From a bacterium (GTDB lineage Bacteria > Patescibacteriota > Minisyncoccia > Phycocordibacterales > Phycocordibacteraceae), in NCBI GenBank assembly GCA_021794425.1, contig JAJYQV010000001.1, positions 1-41,672 on the forward strand: a stretch of DNA of 41,672 nt, given 5' to 3'. Within the stretch, counting starts at the first letter, position 1. The number at the start of each line of letters is the position of its first letter. Below, in pieces: positions 14,517 through 24,741 of the stretch. The position numbers were made by a program, and so were the translations under genes. The notes beneath the pieces were generated by a model, which saw only the letters and a program-made list of their open reading frames with translations, did no database searches and had not been told where the DNA came from.

Positions 14517-14822
14517 ATGAATACCACCCGCGAAGGTAGCGTGCGGTGCATCGTCTTCAAAGATGACGACACCTGGTACGGTGTCGCGCTCGAGTTCAAT
14601 ATCGTGGTCGAGGCAGATGATTCAGACGTCGTGATGTTCGATTTGCAGGAAGCTATTCGCGGCTACGTCGGGTCACTACGCAAGGCACGAGTTGCGACTA
14701 AATTCGAAGCGCTGAACCAGAAGTCCGACGAAGAATACGAGCAGATGTGGCAGAATCTCCAGGCGGCCAAGCCAACTCCGTCGCCCCATCAGGTGAAATA
14801 CTTCGGCATTGCAACCATCTAG
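14517..14822 (+). CDS. HicB-like antitoxin
   Basis: 101 residues. The start at 14517 is fixed by the -10 box 6 bases upstream. The N-terminal half has the short-strand pattern of the HicB partial RNase H fold (VRCIVFKDDDTWYGVALEFNIVVEADDSDVVMFDLQEAIRGYV). The C-terminal part shows no clear DNA-binding motif. The gene lies 9 bases before a HicA-like toxin gene, in the order antitoxin-toxin. GC content looks lower than in the ribosomal operon next to it. Confidence 0.6.
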   Translation: MNTTREGSVRCIVFKDDDTWYGVALEFNIVVEADDSDVVMFDLQEAIRGYVGSLRKARVATKFEALNQKSDEEYEQMWQNLQAAKPTPSPHQVKYFGIATI

Positions 14823-14831
14823 CCAGCCAGT

Positions 14832-15062
14832 ATGTCGCGTGGCGTCATGAATTGGACATTCAGCGATGTCGTCGATGTCCTCAAGGAGCACGGATTCACA
14901 CTGAGCCATATCGAGGGCAGCCATTATTTCTACCTCAAGAGCCATGACGGCAAAGTGTATCAGGTTTGCGTCCCCAAGCACGGTTCGCGCGCCTTCAAGC
15001 CGCGGACACTCAAAGGCATGATCGCTCAATCAGGTCTTACCAGATCAGGTTGGGGAATATAA
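14832..15062 (+). CDS. hicA: HicA-type mRNA interferase toxin
   Basis: 76 residues (or 71 from the internal ATG at 14847, which fits the usual HicA start better). The double-stranded-RNA-binding-like core is clear: VVDVLKEHGFTLSHIEGSHYFYLK with the catalytic GSH, then VPKHGSRAFKPRTLKGMIAQSGL, matching the family G.S H...... .VP.H....L..GTL..ILKQ.G pattern. It cleaves mRNA when free of HicB. It was presumably inserted behind rpsI with its partner. Confidence 0.85.
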   Translation: MSRGVMNWTFSDVVDVLKEHGFTLSHIEGSHYFYLKSHDGKVYQVCVPKHGSRAFKPRTLKGMIAQSGLTRSGWGI

Positions 15063-15064
15063 AA

Positions 15065-15100
15065 GAGCGCAAGAAGCCGGGCCTCGTCACAAAACGGTAG
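15065..15100 (+). pseudogene. Second copy of the rpsI 3' end (remnant)
   Basis: Twelve codons reading ERKKPGLVTKR and stop TAG, matching rpsI ERKKPGLV from 14437; the first 24 bases differ from rpsI at one site. The copy lacks the rest of the normal S9 tail except the final KR, and its stop lies inside the palindrome at 15092. It directly follows the hicBA-like module. Confidence 0.75.
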
Positions 15101-15120
15101 AAGTTCGACTTCTACCGTTT
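15092..15120 (+). repeat. Palindromic element at the rpsI-tail/pgl-remnant junction
   Basis: Longest family member: perfect 13-bp arms AAACGGTAGAAGT / ACTTCTACCGTTT around TCG. It is open in the frame of the decayed gene that follows (TVEVRLLPFEEA). Confidence 0.9.
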
Positions 15121-15391
15121 GAGGAGGCCATCCGCGCTTACGAGAGAAAGCTCGACGCGGCACTCGACGCTGATACCGTCATCACGCAGTTCGGCATCGG
15201 GGCAGACGGCCACATCGCAGGCATTCTCCCGCACTCGTCTTCAGTTGACGCTACCGAGCTCGTCGCCGGTTACGAAGCAGGGCCGTATATCCGCATCACC
15301 ATGACCCCTCCCGCCTTTGAACGTATCGACCCAGCTCCTGAAGCAGCTCCCCGAGGCGTATCTTTACACAGACCTTGCGTGGCTAAGATAA
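15101..15391 (+). pseudogene. Decayed 6-phosphogluconolactonase/glucosamine-6-P isomerase-type gene
   Basis: One frame reads FEEAIRAYERKLDAAL, then VITQFGIGADGHIAGILPHS and YIRITMTPPAFERID, the sugar-phosphate isomerase/lactonase signature (G.G.DGH.A...P). After ERID the homology continues in another frame as QLLKQLPEAYLYTDLAWLR and a stop at 15389, so an internal segment and the reading frame are lost. The N-terminal half is missing and the homology begins at the palindrome. There is no start codon or promoter. Not expected to be functional. Confidence 0.8.
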
Positions 15392-15403
15392 TCGTGGTAT
15401 ATG
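15375..15403 (+). promoter_or_regulatory. Promoter of the 15457 gene
   Basis: TTGCGT, 17-base spacer, TATATG with a TGg extension. The -35 box lies in the end of the pgl remnant. Confidence 0.55.
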
Positions 15404-15456
15404 TATATCGGCGAGCTTAGCTCATTTTTCACAATCTTTACTTTTGGGAGACAGAT

Positions 15457-15852
15457 ATGTCTGAGAAGGTGTCAGCGGCACGCGCTGCCGCGGAACGTGA
15501 ATTCCGTAACCTGCTGCACCGGGTGCAGCATCGACAACCCATACGCTTGCACGCGCCCGTCTTCTGCATGCGCAGAGGTTCGCTCGTGTTCGCTATTCCG
15601 ATGCATGCACTAACGCTCGGAACGATGTATCGGCTCGTTATGGAAATCGGGTCACATCGCTATGCGCCCGCGCTGCATGACGGGTACCTCATGGTGCCCT
15701 GCACCCTCGACGTGAATGGCATTACCGAGTTCGATCGGCTCGTCAGACTCGCTTCAGAGTGGGCTTCTCGCACATTTGACTGCGAAGTCATCGTCGAGCG
15801 CCATCGCGGAGATCGCGGGGTCCGCCACGCGTGCGGTCTCCAACACATCTGA
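15457..15852 (+). CDS. Unknown 131-residue protein
   Basis: No family recognised. The start at 15457 is supported by GGGAGA upstream. The sequence is soluble and mixed alpha/beta: a helical basic N-terminus (AARAAAEREFRNLLHRVQHRQ), strand-like segments (SLVFAIPMHALTLGTMYRL), and a basic C-terminus with HRGDRGVRHACG. No catalytic motif is evident. It is monocistronic with its own promoter, SD and terminator, in an accessory patch between the ribosomal operon and grpE. Confidence 0.6.
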   Translation: MSEKVSAARAAAEREFRNLLHRVQHRQPIRLHAPVFCMRRGSLVFAIPMHALTLGTMYRLVMEIGSHRYAPALHDGYLMVPCTLDVNGITEFDRLVRLASEWASRTFDCEVIVERHRGDRGVRHACGLQHI

Positions 15853-15871
15853 CATATCTGATCCACCTTCG

Positions 15872-15900
15872 CACCCGCCTTTATGGCGGGTGTTCCTTTT
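15872..15900 (+). terminator. Intrinsic terminator of the 15457 gene
   Basis: 8-bp perfect stem CACCCGCC / GGCGGGTG, loop of 5, then TTCCTTTT. The T-run runs into the grpE -35 box. Confidence 0.8.
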
Positions 15901-15927
15901 GACTCTGCGCTCTATTTCAGGCACAAT
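15899..15927 (+). promoter_or_regulatory. grpE promoter
   Basis: TTGACT, 17-base spacer, CACAAT ending exactly 6 bases before the ATG at 15934: leaderless. No CIRCE-like operator is visible. Confidence 0.6.
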
Positions 15928-15933
15928 GGGCGC

Positions 15934-16479
15934 ATGACGAAAGAATGGCACGGAGACGACATCGAGCCGGAGGACATCGTCCTCGAGGCGGAGCACAACG
16001 AGGCGCCCCAGGGTGGCGACTGCGAAAAGAAGGTCGCAAAGCTCAAAGACGAGCTTGCAAAGGTGACGGCCGAAAACCGGGAAAACCTCGACGGCTGGCA
16101 GCGCGCCAAGGCCGACTACGTGAACCTCTTGAAGCGCTTTGAAAGCGAAACGAAATCGACCGAGCTGAAAGGGAAGGTGAAAGCCGTCGAGACTCTGCTC
16201 CCGGCCTTTGACGCGATTGAGCGCGCGAAAGAGCACGGGGAAATTCCCGAGGGCTTCGCTGCCATCGCGCGCCAGCTCGAGGGCGCCTTTGCCTCGCTCG
16301 GCCTCGAAGAGCTCGGTGCCGTGGGCGAGCAGTTCGACCCGGCACTCCACGACGCACTCGGCCAAGACCCCGCCGCCGAAGCGAAAGAAGATGGTACGAT
16401 AACCGTAGTATTGGAGAAGGGCTGGAAGGTCGGCGACACCGTTATCCGCCCGGCCAAAGTGAGGGTTGCAGCCGCGTAG
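15934..16479 (+). CDS. grpE: Nucleotide exchange factor GrpE
   Basis: 181 residues; exchanges ADP on DnaK. The start at 15934 follows the leaderless promoter; the ORF start at 15883 lies in the preceding terminator. Acidic N-terminus, long coiled helix (KKVAKLKDELAKVTAENRENLDGWQRAKADYVNLLKRFE), then the beta domain with FDPALHDALGQDP and VVLEKGWKVGDTVIRPAKVRVA, the conserved GrpE end. Located just before dnaK. Confidence 0.95.
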   Translation: MTKEWHGDDIEPEDIVLEAEHNEAPQGGDCEKKVAKLKDELAKVTAENRENLDGWQRAKADYVNLLKRFESETKSTELKGKVKAVETLLPAFDAIERAKEHGEIPEGFAAIARQLEGAFASLGLEELGAVGEQFDPALHDALGQDPAAEAKEDGTITVVLEKGWKVGDTVIRPAKVRVAAA

Positions 16480-16494
16480 GGGTTTTCGTAGAAT
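16466..16494 (+). promoter_or_regulatory. dnaK promoter
   Basis: TTGCAG, 17-base spacer, TAGAAT, giving a leader of roughly 20 bases with no SD. The -35 overlaps the grpE end. Confidence 0.55.
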
Positions 16495-16521
16495 ACTTGT
16501 TGGCTTAACTTATTTAGACAT

Positions 16522-18414
16522 ATGGCAAAAATCCTTGGTATCGATTTGGGAACGACAAACAGCGCGATGGCGATCGTCGAGGGCGGCGAGCCGCGCGTGC
16601 TCGAAAACGCAGAAGGCGCGCGCACGACCCCGTCCATCGTCGCGATAGGGAAGAACGGCGAGCGCATCGTCGGTACGCTCGCGAAGCGTCAGTCGGTGAC
16701 AAACCCGCTCAACACCATCTTCCAGATCAAGCGCTTCATCGGCCACACCTTCGACGAGCCCGAGGTGCAGAAGGACAAGGCGGCCGTGCCGTTTGAGATG
16801 CGTAAAGCCGACAACGGCGGCATCGAGGTAAAGATGAATGATAAGTGGTACCGCCCGGAAGAGATCTCAGCGATGATCCTCGGCAAGATGAAGGCCGATG
16901 CTGAGGCAAAGCTCGGCGAGAAGATCACCGAAGCGGTCATCACCGTGCCGGCCTATTTCAACGACGACCAGCGGAGCGCCACCAAGGCAGCCGGGCAGAT
17001 CGCCGGCCTCGAGGTGAAGCGCATCATCAACGAGCCGACCGCTGCCGCGCTCGCGTACGGCTTCAACAAGAAGAAAGACGAAAAGATCGCGGTCTTCGAC
17101 TTCGGCGGCGGTACCTTCGACATCTCGGTGCTTGAGGTAGGCGGCGACGTGATTGAAGTGAAGAGCACCGACGGCGACGCGCACCTCGGCGGCAAGGACA
17201 TCGACCAGAAGATCATCACCTGGCTCGCGGAAGAGTTCCGTAAGGAGAGCGGCATCGACGTGATGGGCGATGCGCTCGCGCGCCAGCGCCTTGACGAGGC
17301 TGCCGAAAAGGCAAAAATCGAGCTGTCGAGCGCGATGGAGACCGAGGTCAACATCCCGTTCCTCACGAGCGACGCGTCGGGCCCCCGCCACCTGCTCATC
17401 AAGATGACGCGCGCCAAGCTCGAGGAACTCTCGGCAGAATTCATCGAGCGCGCGATGGCCATCACCAAGCGCGCGATGGAGGCTTCGCCGTTCGGCGTTG
17501 CTGACGTGAACGAGGTCATCCTCGTGGGCGGCCAGACCCGCATGCCGGCCATCCAGACGGCTGTGGAGAAATTCTTCGCCAAGAAACCGAACATGAGCGT
17601 GAACCCGGATGAGGTCGTCGCCATCGGCGCAGCCATCCAGGCGGGCATCCTGCAGGGCGACGTGAAGGATATCCTCCTCGTGGACGTGATCCCGCTCTCG
17701 CTTTCCATCGAGACCATGGGCGGCGTCGCTACCAAGCTTATCGAGCGCAATACCGCGATTCCGACCAGCCGTTCGCAGACGTTCTCCACCGCCGCCGACA
17801 ACCAGCCGTCGGTGGAGATCCACATCACCCAGGGCGAGCGCGCCATGAGCGCCGACAACAAGTCGCTCGGCAAGTTCATGCTCGACGGCATCCCACCAGC
17901 TCCCCGCGGCATGCCGCAGGTCGAGGTGACCTTCGACGTGGATGCGTCCGGCATCCTCACCGTGAAGGCGAAAGAGAAAACGACCGGCAAAGAGCAGAGC
18001 ATCCGCATCGAGGGCTCGACCGGCCTCTCCAAGGAAGACATCGAGAAGATGAAGGCCGATGCTGAGGCAAACGCCGCAGAAGACGAGAAGCGCAAGGAGC
18101 TCGTCGAGGTGAAGAATGTCGCCGAGCAGAGCATCTACGCTGCCGAGAAGGCGATCAAGGAGAACGGCGAGAAGGCCGGTGCTGAGGTGGTCAAAGAGGT
18201 CGAGGACAAGATCACCGACCTGAAGAGCGTGAAAGACAAGGACGACCTCGCGGCCATCAAGTCGGCCACCGAGGCACTCTCAACGACCCTCTCGAAGATC
18301 GGCGAGGCGATGATGAAGAACCAGCCGGCAGGCGAGGCTCCGAAGGAAGGCGGCGATCAGACCCCGCCGGAAGCAGGAGCGACCGACGCCGAATTCAAAG
18401 AAAAGCCTGAGTAG
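16522..18414 (+). CDS. dnaK: Molecular chaperone DnaK (Hsp70)
   Basis: 630 residues. ATPase domain: [17 protein letters not shown] at the start, [53 protein letters not shown] and [14 protein letters not shown]. The interdomain linker is [15 protein letters not shown]. The substrate-binding domain and helical lid follow, with a short acidic C-terminal tail (DAEFKEKPE). Full length with no missing motif. A palindrome and a strong terminator follow the stop. Confidence 0.98.
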   Translation: MAKILGIDLGTTNSAMAIVEGGEPRVLENAEGARTTPSIVAIGKNGERIVGTLAKRQSVTNPLNTIFQIKRFIGHTFDEPEVQKDKAAVPFEMRKADNGGIEVKMNDKWYRPEEISAMILGKMKADAEAKLGEKITEAVITVPAYFNDDQRSATKAAGQIAGLEVKRIINEPTAAALAYGFNKKKDEKIAVFDFGGGTFDISVLEVGGDVIEVKSTDGDAHLGGKDIDQKIITWLAEEFRKESGIDVMGDALARQRLDEAAEKAKIELSSAMETEVNIPFLTSDASGPRHLLIKMTRAKLEELSAEFIERAMAITKRAMEASPFGVADVNEVILVGGQTRMPAIQTAVEKFFAKKPNMSVNPDEVVAIGAAIQAGILQGDVKDILLVDVIPLSLSIETMGGVATKLIERNTAIPTSRSQTFSTAADNQPSVEIHITQGERAMSADNKSLGKFMLDGIPPAPRGMPQVEVTFDVDASGILTVKAKEKTTGKEQSIRIEGSTGLSKEDIEKMKADAEANAAEDEKRKELVEVKNVAEQSIYAAEKAIKENGEKAGAEVVKEVEDKITDLKSVKDKDDLAAIKSATEALSTTLSKIGEAMMKNQPAGEAPKEGGDQTPPEAGATDAEFKEKPE

Positions 18415-18418
18415 CAGG

Positions 18419-18441
18419 GTGGGGGAGTCTGACTCTCCCAC
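18419..18441 (+). repeat. Palindromic element after dnaK
   Basis: Arms GTGGGGGAGTC / GACTCTCCCAC with one G-T pair, centre AGT-CTG-ACT. It lies 5 bases after the dnaK stop and just before its terminator; same centre type as the alaS copy. Confidence 0.75.
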
Positions 18442-18450
18442 ATGCAACCC

Positions 18451-18486
18451 CCCGCGGCGCTTCGCGCCGCGGGACTTGCTTTTTTA
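18451..18486 (+). terminator. dnaK terminator
   Basis: Perfect 10-bp stem CCCGCGGCGC / GCGCCGCGGG, loop TTC, followed by a run of seven T. Confidence 0.88.
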
Positions 18487-18497
18487 TGCATAGTGTG

Positions 18498-18503
18498 TAT
18501 AAT
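18498..18503 (+). promoter_or_regulatory. -10 box of the 18539 gene
   Basis: Consensus TATAAT preceded by TG repeats; -35 not clear (TTGCTT at 18477 gives a short 15-base spacer). Confidence 0.55.
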
Positions 18504-18538
18504 ATAGTTTGTTCAAACCAGCCCTTTGGGAGAAAATC

Positions 18539-18862
18539 ATGCGTAATCACACGTTGGATATCCTGGCCGGTATGGCCGCATTGTTCTTCGGCATCGTCGC
18601 CGTCAACGCTCTCAGGCACGACGACGTCGTATCTTTCACCCGTGTTTATCTGCGCACGTGTGCGCTCGACGCGCGCCAATGCATCGGCGGCACCGTGCGG
18701 ACGCCGGACGGTATCGTCCGGACGATTGACGACTGCCGCGCCCAGTGCGGCCTCAACCAGTACGACGTCCGCCAGCTCGTCCGCGACTGGCGCGGAAAGT
18801 CCATCGAGGAGCAGCAGGGCCTGATCATCACTTTGCCCTCCGCTCACAAAACGATGGTTTAA
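18539..18862 (+). CDS. Small single-pass membrane protein, unknown function
   Basis: 107 residues. The ATG at 18539 has GGGAGA at SD distance and is preferred to 18509. One N-terminal membrane helix ([20 protein letters not shown]), then a domain of about 75 residues with three cysteines ([10 protein letters not shown] ... CRAQCGL region), possibly outside the cytoplasm. No family recognised. It sits between dnaK and dnaJ but has its own promoter, SD and terminator, so a chaperone link is not implied. Confidence 0.65.
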   Translation: MRNHTLDILAGMAALFFGIVAVNALRHDDVVSFTRVYLRTCALDARQCIGGTVRTPDGIVRTIDDCRAQCGLNQYDVRQLVRDWRGKSIEEQQGLIITLPSAHKTMV

Positions 18863-18875
18863 CCCTCACGTTCCC

Positions 18876-18908
18876 AAAAGGCAGCCCCCGGCTGCCTTTT
18901 TTTTATTT
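18876..18908 (+). terminator. Terminator of the 18539 gene
   Basis: 11-bp stem AAAAGGCAGCC / GGCTGCCTTTT, loop CCC, followed by a long T-run. Confidence 0.9.
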
Positions 18909-18936
18909 TGCATACCAAAAACAGAACCGGTATAGT
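18908..18936 (+). promoter_or_regulatory. dnaJ promoter
   Basis: TTGCAT, 17-base spacer, TATAGT, which ends exactly 6 bases before the ATG at 18943. This favours 18943 over the ATG at 18937 that touches the -10 box. Confidence 0.65.
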
Positions 18937-18942
18937 ATGCCC

Positions 18943-20040
18943 ATGGCAAAGGACTACTACCAAGTGCTCGGCGTCGACAAGAAGGCGACCCAGGACGATA
19001 TCAAGAAAGCGTTTAGGAAGCTCGCCCACAAGCACCACCCGGACAAGGGCGGTGACGACGCGACGTTCAAGGAGGTGACCGAAGCGTACGCGGTCCTCGG
19101 CGACGAAAAGAAGCGGCGCGAGTACGACACCTACGGACAGTCGTTCCCGGGTGGCGCCGGTGGCGCGCAGGGCAACCCGTTTGCGGGCGGGCAGAACCCG
19201 TTCGGCGGATTCGACTTCTCGCAGTTCCAGCAGGGCTTCGGGCAGGGCGGCGTCGAGTTCGACATGGGCGACCTCTTCGGCGACCTCTTCGGCGGCGGCC
19301 GGGCAGCGCGCACAGCGCGCGGGCGCGACATTTCGATCGACCTCGAGATCCCGTTCAAGGACGCCGTCTTCGGCACCGAGCGCACGGTGCTCATCGGCAA
19401 GGTCTCGACCTGCGACACGTGCCATGGTTCGGGCGGGAAGCCCGGCACTGAGCTTGAAACCTGCAAGACGTGCAACGGCAAAGGCCGCGTGCAAGAAGTA
19501 CGCAGCTCTCCGTTTGGACAGTTCTCAAGCGTACGCACCTGTACCGCCTGTGAAGGTGTCGGAAAGATCCCGAAAGAAAAATGCCCGGATTGCAAAGGCC
19601 ATGGCGTGAAGCGGAAAGAAGAAGAGATCAAGATCGGCATCCCCGCAGGCATCGACAATGGCGAAATGATCCGCCTGCCGCAACAGGGCGAAGCGATCAA
19701 GACGGGCACCGCGGGCGACCTCTACGTCAAGGTTCATGTAAAGCCGCACCCGACCTTCCGCCGCCAGGGACACAATCTCACCATGGACCTTCCGGTCAAG
19801 CTCACCGACGCGCTTCTGGGCACCACAATCTCCATCGAGACTCTTGAAGGGAAGACGCTCGAGGTGAAAATCCCGCAGATGAAGCGCGCCGAGGAGCACT
19901 TGCGCGTGCGCGGCAAGGGCATCCCGACCGGCGGAAGCTCGGCCGGCGACCTCATCATCCGCCTCGAGGTGGCGCTCCCGCACAAGCTCTCCGGCAAAGC
20001 TAAAAAATCGGTCGAAGAGCTCAAGAGCGAGGGGCTCTAG
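18943..20040 (+). CDS. dnaJ: Chaperone protein DnaJ (Hsp40)
   Basis: 365 residues; stimulates DnaK ATPase. J domain at residues 1-65 with the HPD motif (HKHHPDKGG), a long Gly/Phe-rich linker, then four zinc-binding CxxCxGxG repeats ([32 protein letters not shown]) and the C-terminal beta domains ([21 protein letters not shown]). Full-length type I DnaJ. Confidence 0.98.
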   Translation: MAKDYYQVLGVDKKATQDDIKKAFRKLAHKHHPDKGGDDATFKEVTEAYAVLGDEKKRREYDTYGQSFPGGAGGAQGNPFAGGQNPFGGFDFSQFQQGFGQGGVEFDMGDLFGDLFGGGRAARTARGRDISIDLEIPFKDAVFGTERTVLIGKVSTCDTCHGSGGKPGTELETCKTCNGKGRVQEVRSSPFGQFSSVRTCTACEGVGKIPKEKCPDCKGHGVKRKEEEIKIGIPAGIDNGEMIRLPQQGEAIKTGTAGDLYVKVHVKPHPTFRRQGHNLTMDLPVKLTDALLGTTISIETLEGKTLEVKIPQMKRAEEHLRVRGKGIPTGGSSAGDLIIRLEVALPHKLSGKAKKSVEELKSEGL

Positions 20041-20061
20041 TTATAAACAGACGAACGCAAA

Positions 20062-20086
20062 CGCGCGCCGGCAGAGCCGGCGCGCG
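20062..20086. other. Strong GC hairpin without T-run between dnaJ and 20104
   Basis: Perfect 11-bp arms CGCGCGCCGGC / GCCGGCGCGCG, loop AGA, 22 bases after the dnaJ stop and just upstream of the next -10 box. It may end or insulate transcription. Confidence 0.7.
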
Positions 20087-20087
20087 C

Positions 20088-20096
20088 TGCTATACT
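20088..20096 (+). promoter_or_regulatory. Extended -10 of the 20104 gene
   Basis: TGc-TATACT, 7 bases before the ATG. Confidence 0.55.
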
Positions 20097-20103
20097 ATTT
20101 CCC

Positions 20104-20625
20104 ATGACCGCAGCCGACGGCATCGCCCAGGTGAATACGTTCGCGACCCACACGGCGCTCACGGCATGGGGTGTGGCGAGCGCGTTCCTCGCGATTATCG
20201 TCCTCTCCGCCGCGTTCTTTCTCTTTGCACGATACGTTGGACGCGGACCATTTGTCGCGCTCCTGCTCTCACTCTATGGCGCCTACGCGATATACCTCTC
20301 GTTCCCCTTTGACTCGCTCATCCCGACCGCGCCGGCACTCACCGCACTCCTCTGGCACCTCGGCCTCTATGCCGGCCTTGCGTTCGCGTTCTACCTCATC
20401 CTGCGTCGCGTCGTTGTCTCCGATTTCCTCTACATCGGCATCTTCGGGCTCATCGCGCTCTCGTTCCTCGGTGCCGGTTTCCTGCTCGCGCTTGGCTACC
20501 ACGTCTTCGCAGTGACCGCCGTCTATCATTTTACGCCTGCTATCGCCGCGCTCTTTGAGCCAAACCAGTACTTCTTCTGGTGGTTCGTCGCCCCTGCCGT
20601 CGGACTCTTCTTCCTCGCACGCTAA
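20104..20625 (+). CDS. Integral membrane protein, unknown function
   Basis: 173 residues, almost entirely hydrophobic, with about five membrane helices (for example WGVASAFLAIIVLSAAFFLFA, FVALLLSLYGAYAIYLSF, GLYAGLAFAFYLIL, FLYIGIFGLIALSFLGAGFLLALGY, YFFWWFVAPAVGLFFLA). No charged motif suggests a catalytic role. It precedes a two-gene ABC exporter on the same strand, but the exporter gene has its own -10-like site. Confidence 0.65.
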   Translation: MTAADGIAQVNTFATHTALTAWGVASAFLAIIVLSAAFFLFARYVGRGPFVALLLSLYGAYAIYLSFPFDSLIPTAPALTALLWHLGLYAGLAFAFYLILRRVVVSDFLYIGIFGLIALSFLGAGFLLALGYHVFAVTAVYHFTPAIAALFEPNQYFFWWFVAPAVGLFFLAR

Positions 20626-20628
20626 TTT

Positions 20629-20642
20629 TGTGTTATAACACA
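20629..20642. promoter_or_regulatory. Perfect palindrome overlapping the -10 of the ABC gene
   Basis: TGTGTTATAACACA is a perfect 14-bp palindrome that contains the -10-like TATAAC, 8 bases before the ATG at 20648. It could be an operator, but it is short and may be chance. Confidence 0.35.
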
Positions 20643-20647
20643 CGCTT

Positions 20648-22426
<1,779 letters not shown>

Positions 22427-22428
22427 TC

Positions 22429-22437
22429 TGCTACGCT
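22429..22437 (+). promoter_or_regulatory. Extended -10 of the second ABC gene
   Basis: TGc-TACGCT ends exactly 6 bases before the ATG at 22444. A weak box, but in the recurring spacing. Confidence 0.4.
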
Positions 22438-22443
22438 AGCCGT

Positions 22444-24240
22444 ATGGAATCAGAAGCATCGAAAGAACCACCGGTGACGCTCGGCGAGGGAATGCGCGGG
22501 GTGTGGCGGCACGTGCGCGAATACAAAGGCACGGTCATCCTGCTTTCCGTACTCGGGATCATCTCGGCTATCGCAAATGGCGCCGTGCCGTACGTGACCG
22601 GCCGCTTCTTCGACTCGCTCGTCGCGCTCTCGAGAGGGCAGACACTCGCATACTCCGGACTCCCGTATTGGGTACTTATGCTAGCCATCTGGGCGGCAAT
22701 TCAAATCATTGCCAACGGGATCGACTTCGTGCTGGACCGCAAACGCCGGAAGATCGATAGCGGCCTGCAACCGAAGATTCAAGCAGCCGGGTTCGTGCAT
22801 CTGCTCAAACTCCCGTTGGCTTACCATGCGAACGAACAGATCAACGCGGTCGTTTCTAAGATGAGCTACGCGAGCTACCGTATCTCCTCTATCGTAGAAA
22901 ATACCATCCAGATTGTGCCACAATTTCTCTCTGTCATCATCGGCATCGTTCTCGCTGCGAGTATCAGCCTTCCTATGGCAGGCGTCCTTGCCTCTGGAGT
23001 ACTCGTCTATGTGATTCTGCTCGCTTTCATCTTGCGCCCGGTTGCCGTCATGGAGCACACCGTGCAGCAATCCTGGGGCGATATGTGGGATGACGCCGCG
23101 GCGGCGGTACAGCAGGCGGCGACAGTAAAACAGTCTGTGGCAGAAACATACGAAATTGCAAAAGTGCGAAAGAATCTGACCGAGGAAATCCCCGCACTTT
23201 GGTTTTCTATTCAAAAAATATGGAGTAACGTTAACTTCTTTCAGCGGAGTATCGTCTTCGTAACGCAACTTGTCATCTTTATCTCCTCGGCTCATTCGGT
23301 AGCAAGCGGTTCGATGACCATCGGAGACCTCATCGCACTGAATGGCTATGCGCTGCTCTTTTTCGGCCCTTTTGTCACGCTTGGAGGAAGTTGGCAGGTT
23401 TTCCAGAACGGCATCACATCGGCCGGCCTCATAGAACGTGTCTTCAATCGGGTACAAGAAAACTACCACCCGAAAGACGCCCGCATCGCAGGCGAGACGC
23501 CCGGCACAGTCGCATTCGAAGACGTCACCTTCCGGTACGAGGAGAAGCACGAGCCGGTGCTCTCGCATTTCTCGTTCGAAGCGCAGCCAGGCCAGTCGGT
23601 CGCGTTTGTCGGTGAGTCTGGGGTGGGGAAGAGCACCGCCGTCTCGCTCATCTCCGGTTACTACTTCCCGGGCGAGGGCCGCGTCCTCGTGGATGGCGTC
23701 GACACGCGCGTGTGGGATCTCACCGCGCTCCGGCAGAAGATCGCGGTCGTCCCGCAGGAAGTCGCGCTCTTCAACGACACCATCCGCACGAACATCCGGT
23801 ACGGCTCTTTCGACGCGACAGACGAGCAGGTCGAGGCTGCCGCGCGCGAAGCGCACATCCACGACTTCATAGAGAAGCAGCCGGAGGGGTACGACACGAT
23901 CGTCGGCGAGCGCGGCATCAAGCTCTCGGTGGGGCAGAAGCAGCGCCTCGCGATCGCCCGGGCGATCCTCCGCAATCCCGAGTTCCTCATCCTCGACGAG
24001 CCGACCTCGGCGCTCGACCCCGAGACCGAGCGCCTCGTCACCGAATCGCTCCACAAGCTCATGCAGGGCCGCACGACCTTCGTCATCGCGCACCGCCTCT
24101 CGACCGTCCGCAAAGCCGACCTCATTCTCGTGGTCAAAGACGGCACCGTCGTCGAGCGCGGCAGCCACGATGAGCTCATGGCGATTACGGGCGGCACCTA
24201 CCGCCACCTCTACGAGCTCCATGTCGGTCTCCATGAGTAA
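22444..24240 (+). CDS. ABC exporter half-transporter 2 (membrane domain fused to ATPase)
   Basis: 598 residues, same layout as its neighbour. Walker A GESGVGKST (about 390-398), VVPQEVALF, signature LSVGQKQR (V in place of the first G), Walker B FLILDEPTSALD and switch AHRLST. The altered signature next to a normal one in the partner hints at asymmetric ATP sites. GC content is lower in the membrane-domain part than in the ATPase part. It lies 17 bases after the first half-transporter gene. Confidence 0.92.
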   Translation: MESEASKEPPVTLGEGMRGVWRHVREYKGTVILLSVLGIISAIANGAVPYVTGRFFDSLVALSRGQTLAYSGLPYWVLMLAIWAAIQIIANGIDFVLDRKRRKIDSGLQPKIQAAGFVHLLKLPLAYHANEQINAVVSKMSYASYRISSIVENTIQIVPQFLSVIIGIVLAASISLPMAGVLASGVLVYVILLAFILRPVAVMEHTVQQSWGDMWDDAAAAVQQAATVKQSVAETYEIAKVRKNLTEEIPALWFSIQKIWSNVNFFQRSIVFVTQLVIFISSAHSVASGSMTIGDLIALNGYALLFFGPFVTLGGSWQVFQNGITSAGLIERVFNRVQENYHPKDARIAGETPGTVAFEDVTFRYEEKHEPVLSHFSFEAQPGQSVAFVGESGVGKSTAVSLISGYYFPGEGRVLVDGVDTRVWDLTALRQKIAVVPQEVALFNDTIRTNIRYGSFDATDEQVEAAAREAHIHDFIEKQPEGYDTIVGERGIKLSVGQKQRLAIARAILRNPEFLILDEPTSALDPETERLVTESLHKLMQGRTTFVIAHRLSTVRKADLILVVKDGTVVERGSHDELMAITGGTYRHLYELHVGLHE

Positions 24241-24242
24241 CG

Positions 24243-24251
24243 TGGTAGGAT
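24243..24251 (+). promoter_or_regulatory. Extended -10 of the coiled-coil gene/tyrS unit
   Basis: TGg-TAGGAT, 7 bases before the ATG at 24259. Confidence 0.5.
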
Positions 24252-24258
24252 AGGGATA

Positions 24259-24741
24259 ATGGCACAAAGCAGAGAAAAAGAGGGAACGACGCTTGAGACA
24301 CTCGCCCGGATTATGACGAGCGGGTTTGAGAAAGTTGACAAGCAATTCGAGAATGTCACCAAGAAGTTCGAGCAGGTGGACCTGCGATTCGAGCAGATTG
24401 ACCGCCGGTTCGGTCAATTCGATACCCGCTTTGAGCAGAACGGCCAACGCCTGACGCAGATCGAATACCGTCTGAAGGACTTGAGTCGTGACCAAGACGA
24501 ACTCTCGCGCATGGTCGCCGAGGGATTTGACGAGCTCGGCTCCGAGATGAACGAACGTATAGACAAGCTCGGGGCGAAGATGGATCAGCGTTTTACCGAA
24601 ACCGACGACCGGTTGCTGCACGCCGAGCGCGCGGCTGTAAAAGCACATGAACTCGCACTCGACCTCAAAGAAGAAACGGCAGCGATGCATACTGCCGTCA
24701 CCCTGAACTCGCAGCGTATAACCGTACTAGAAACCGTATGA
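24259..24741 (+). CDS. Heptad-repeat coiled-coil protein, unknown function
   Basis: 160 residues, predicted to be nearly all coiled coil. Residues about 23-80 are successive seven-residue units such as FEQVDLR, FEQIDRR, FGQFDTR, FEQNGQR, LTQIEYR, with hydrophobic residues at fixed positions. It has no membrane segment and no catalytic motif. It overlaps the tyrS start by 4 bases (ATGA), so the two genes are translationally coupled. Similar low-complexity coiled coils occur widely; the link with tyrS may only be positional. Confidence 0.7.
   Translation: MAQSREKEGTTLETLARIMTSGFEKVDKQFENVTKKFEQVDLRFEQIDRRFGQFDTRFEQNGQRLTQIEYRLKDLSRDQDELSRMVAEGFDELGSEMNERIDKLGAKMDQRFTETDDRLLHAERAAVKAHELALDLKEETAAMHTAVTLNSQRITVLETV

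Noticed and set aside
15119-15304. 61-residue ORF in the pgl remnant
   Set aside because: Wrong frame relative to the recognisable homology; Ser/Arg-rich shadow.
20629-20642. Definite repressor operator at TGTGTTATAACACA
   Set aside because: Kept only as a low-confidence site; a single short palindrome with no regulator gene nearby is weak evidence.
22681-24690. 669-residue ORF on the minus strand
   Set aside because: Shadow of the second ABC gene and the coiled-coil gene, whose motifs are clear on the plus strand; a by-product of GC-rich codon use.
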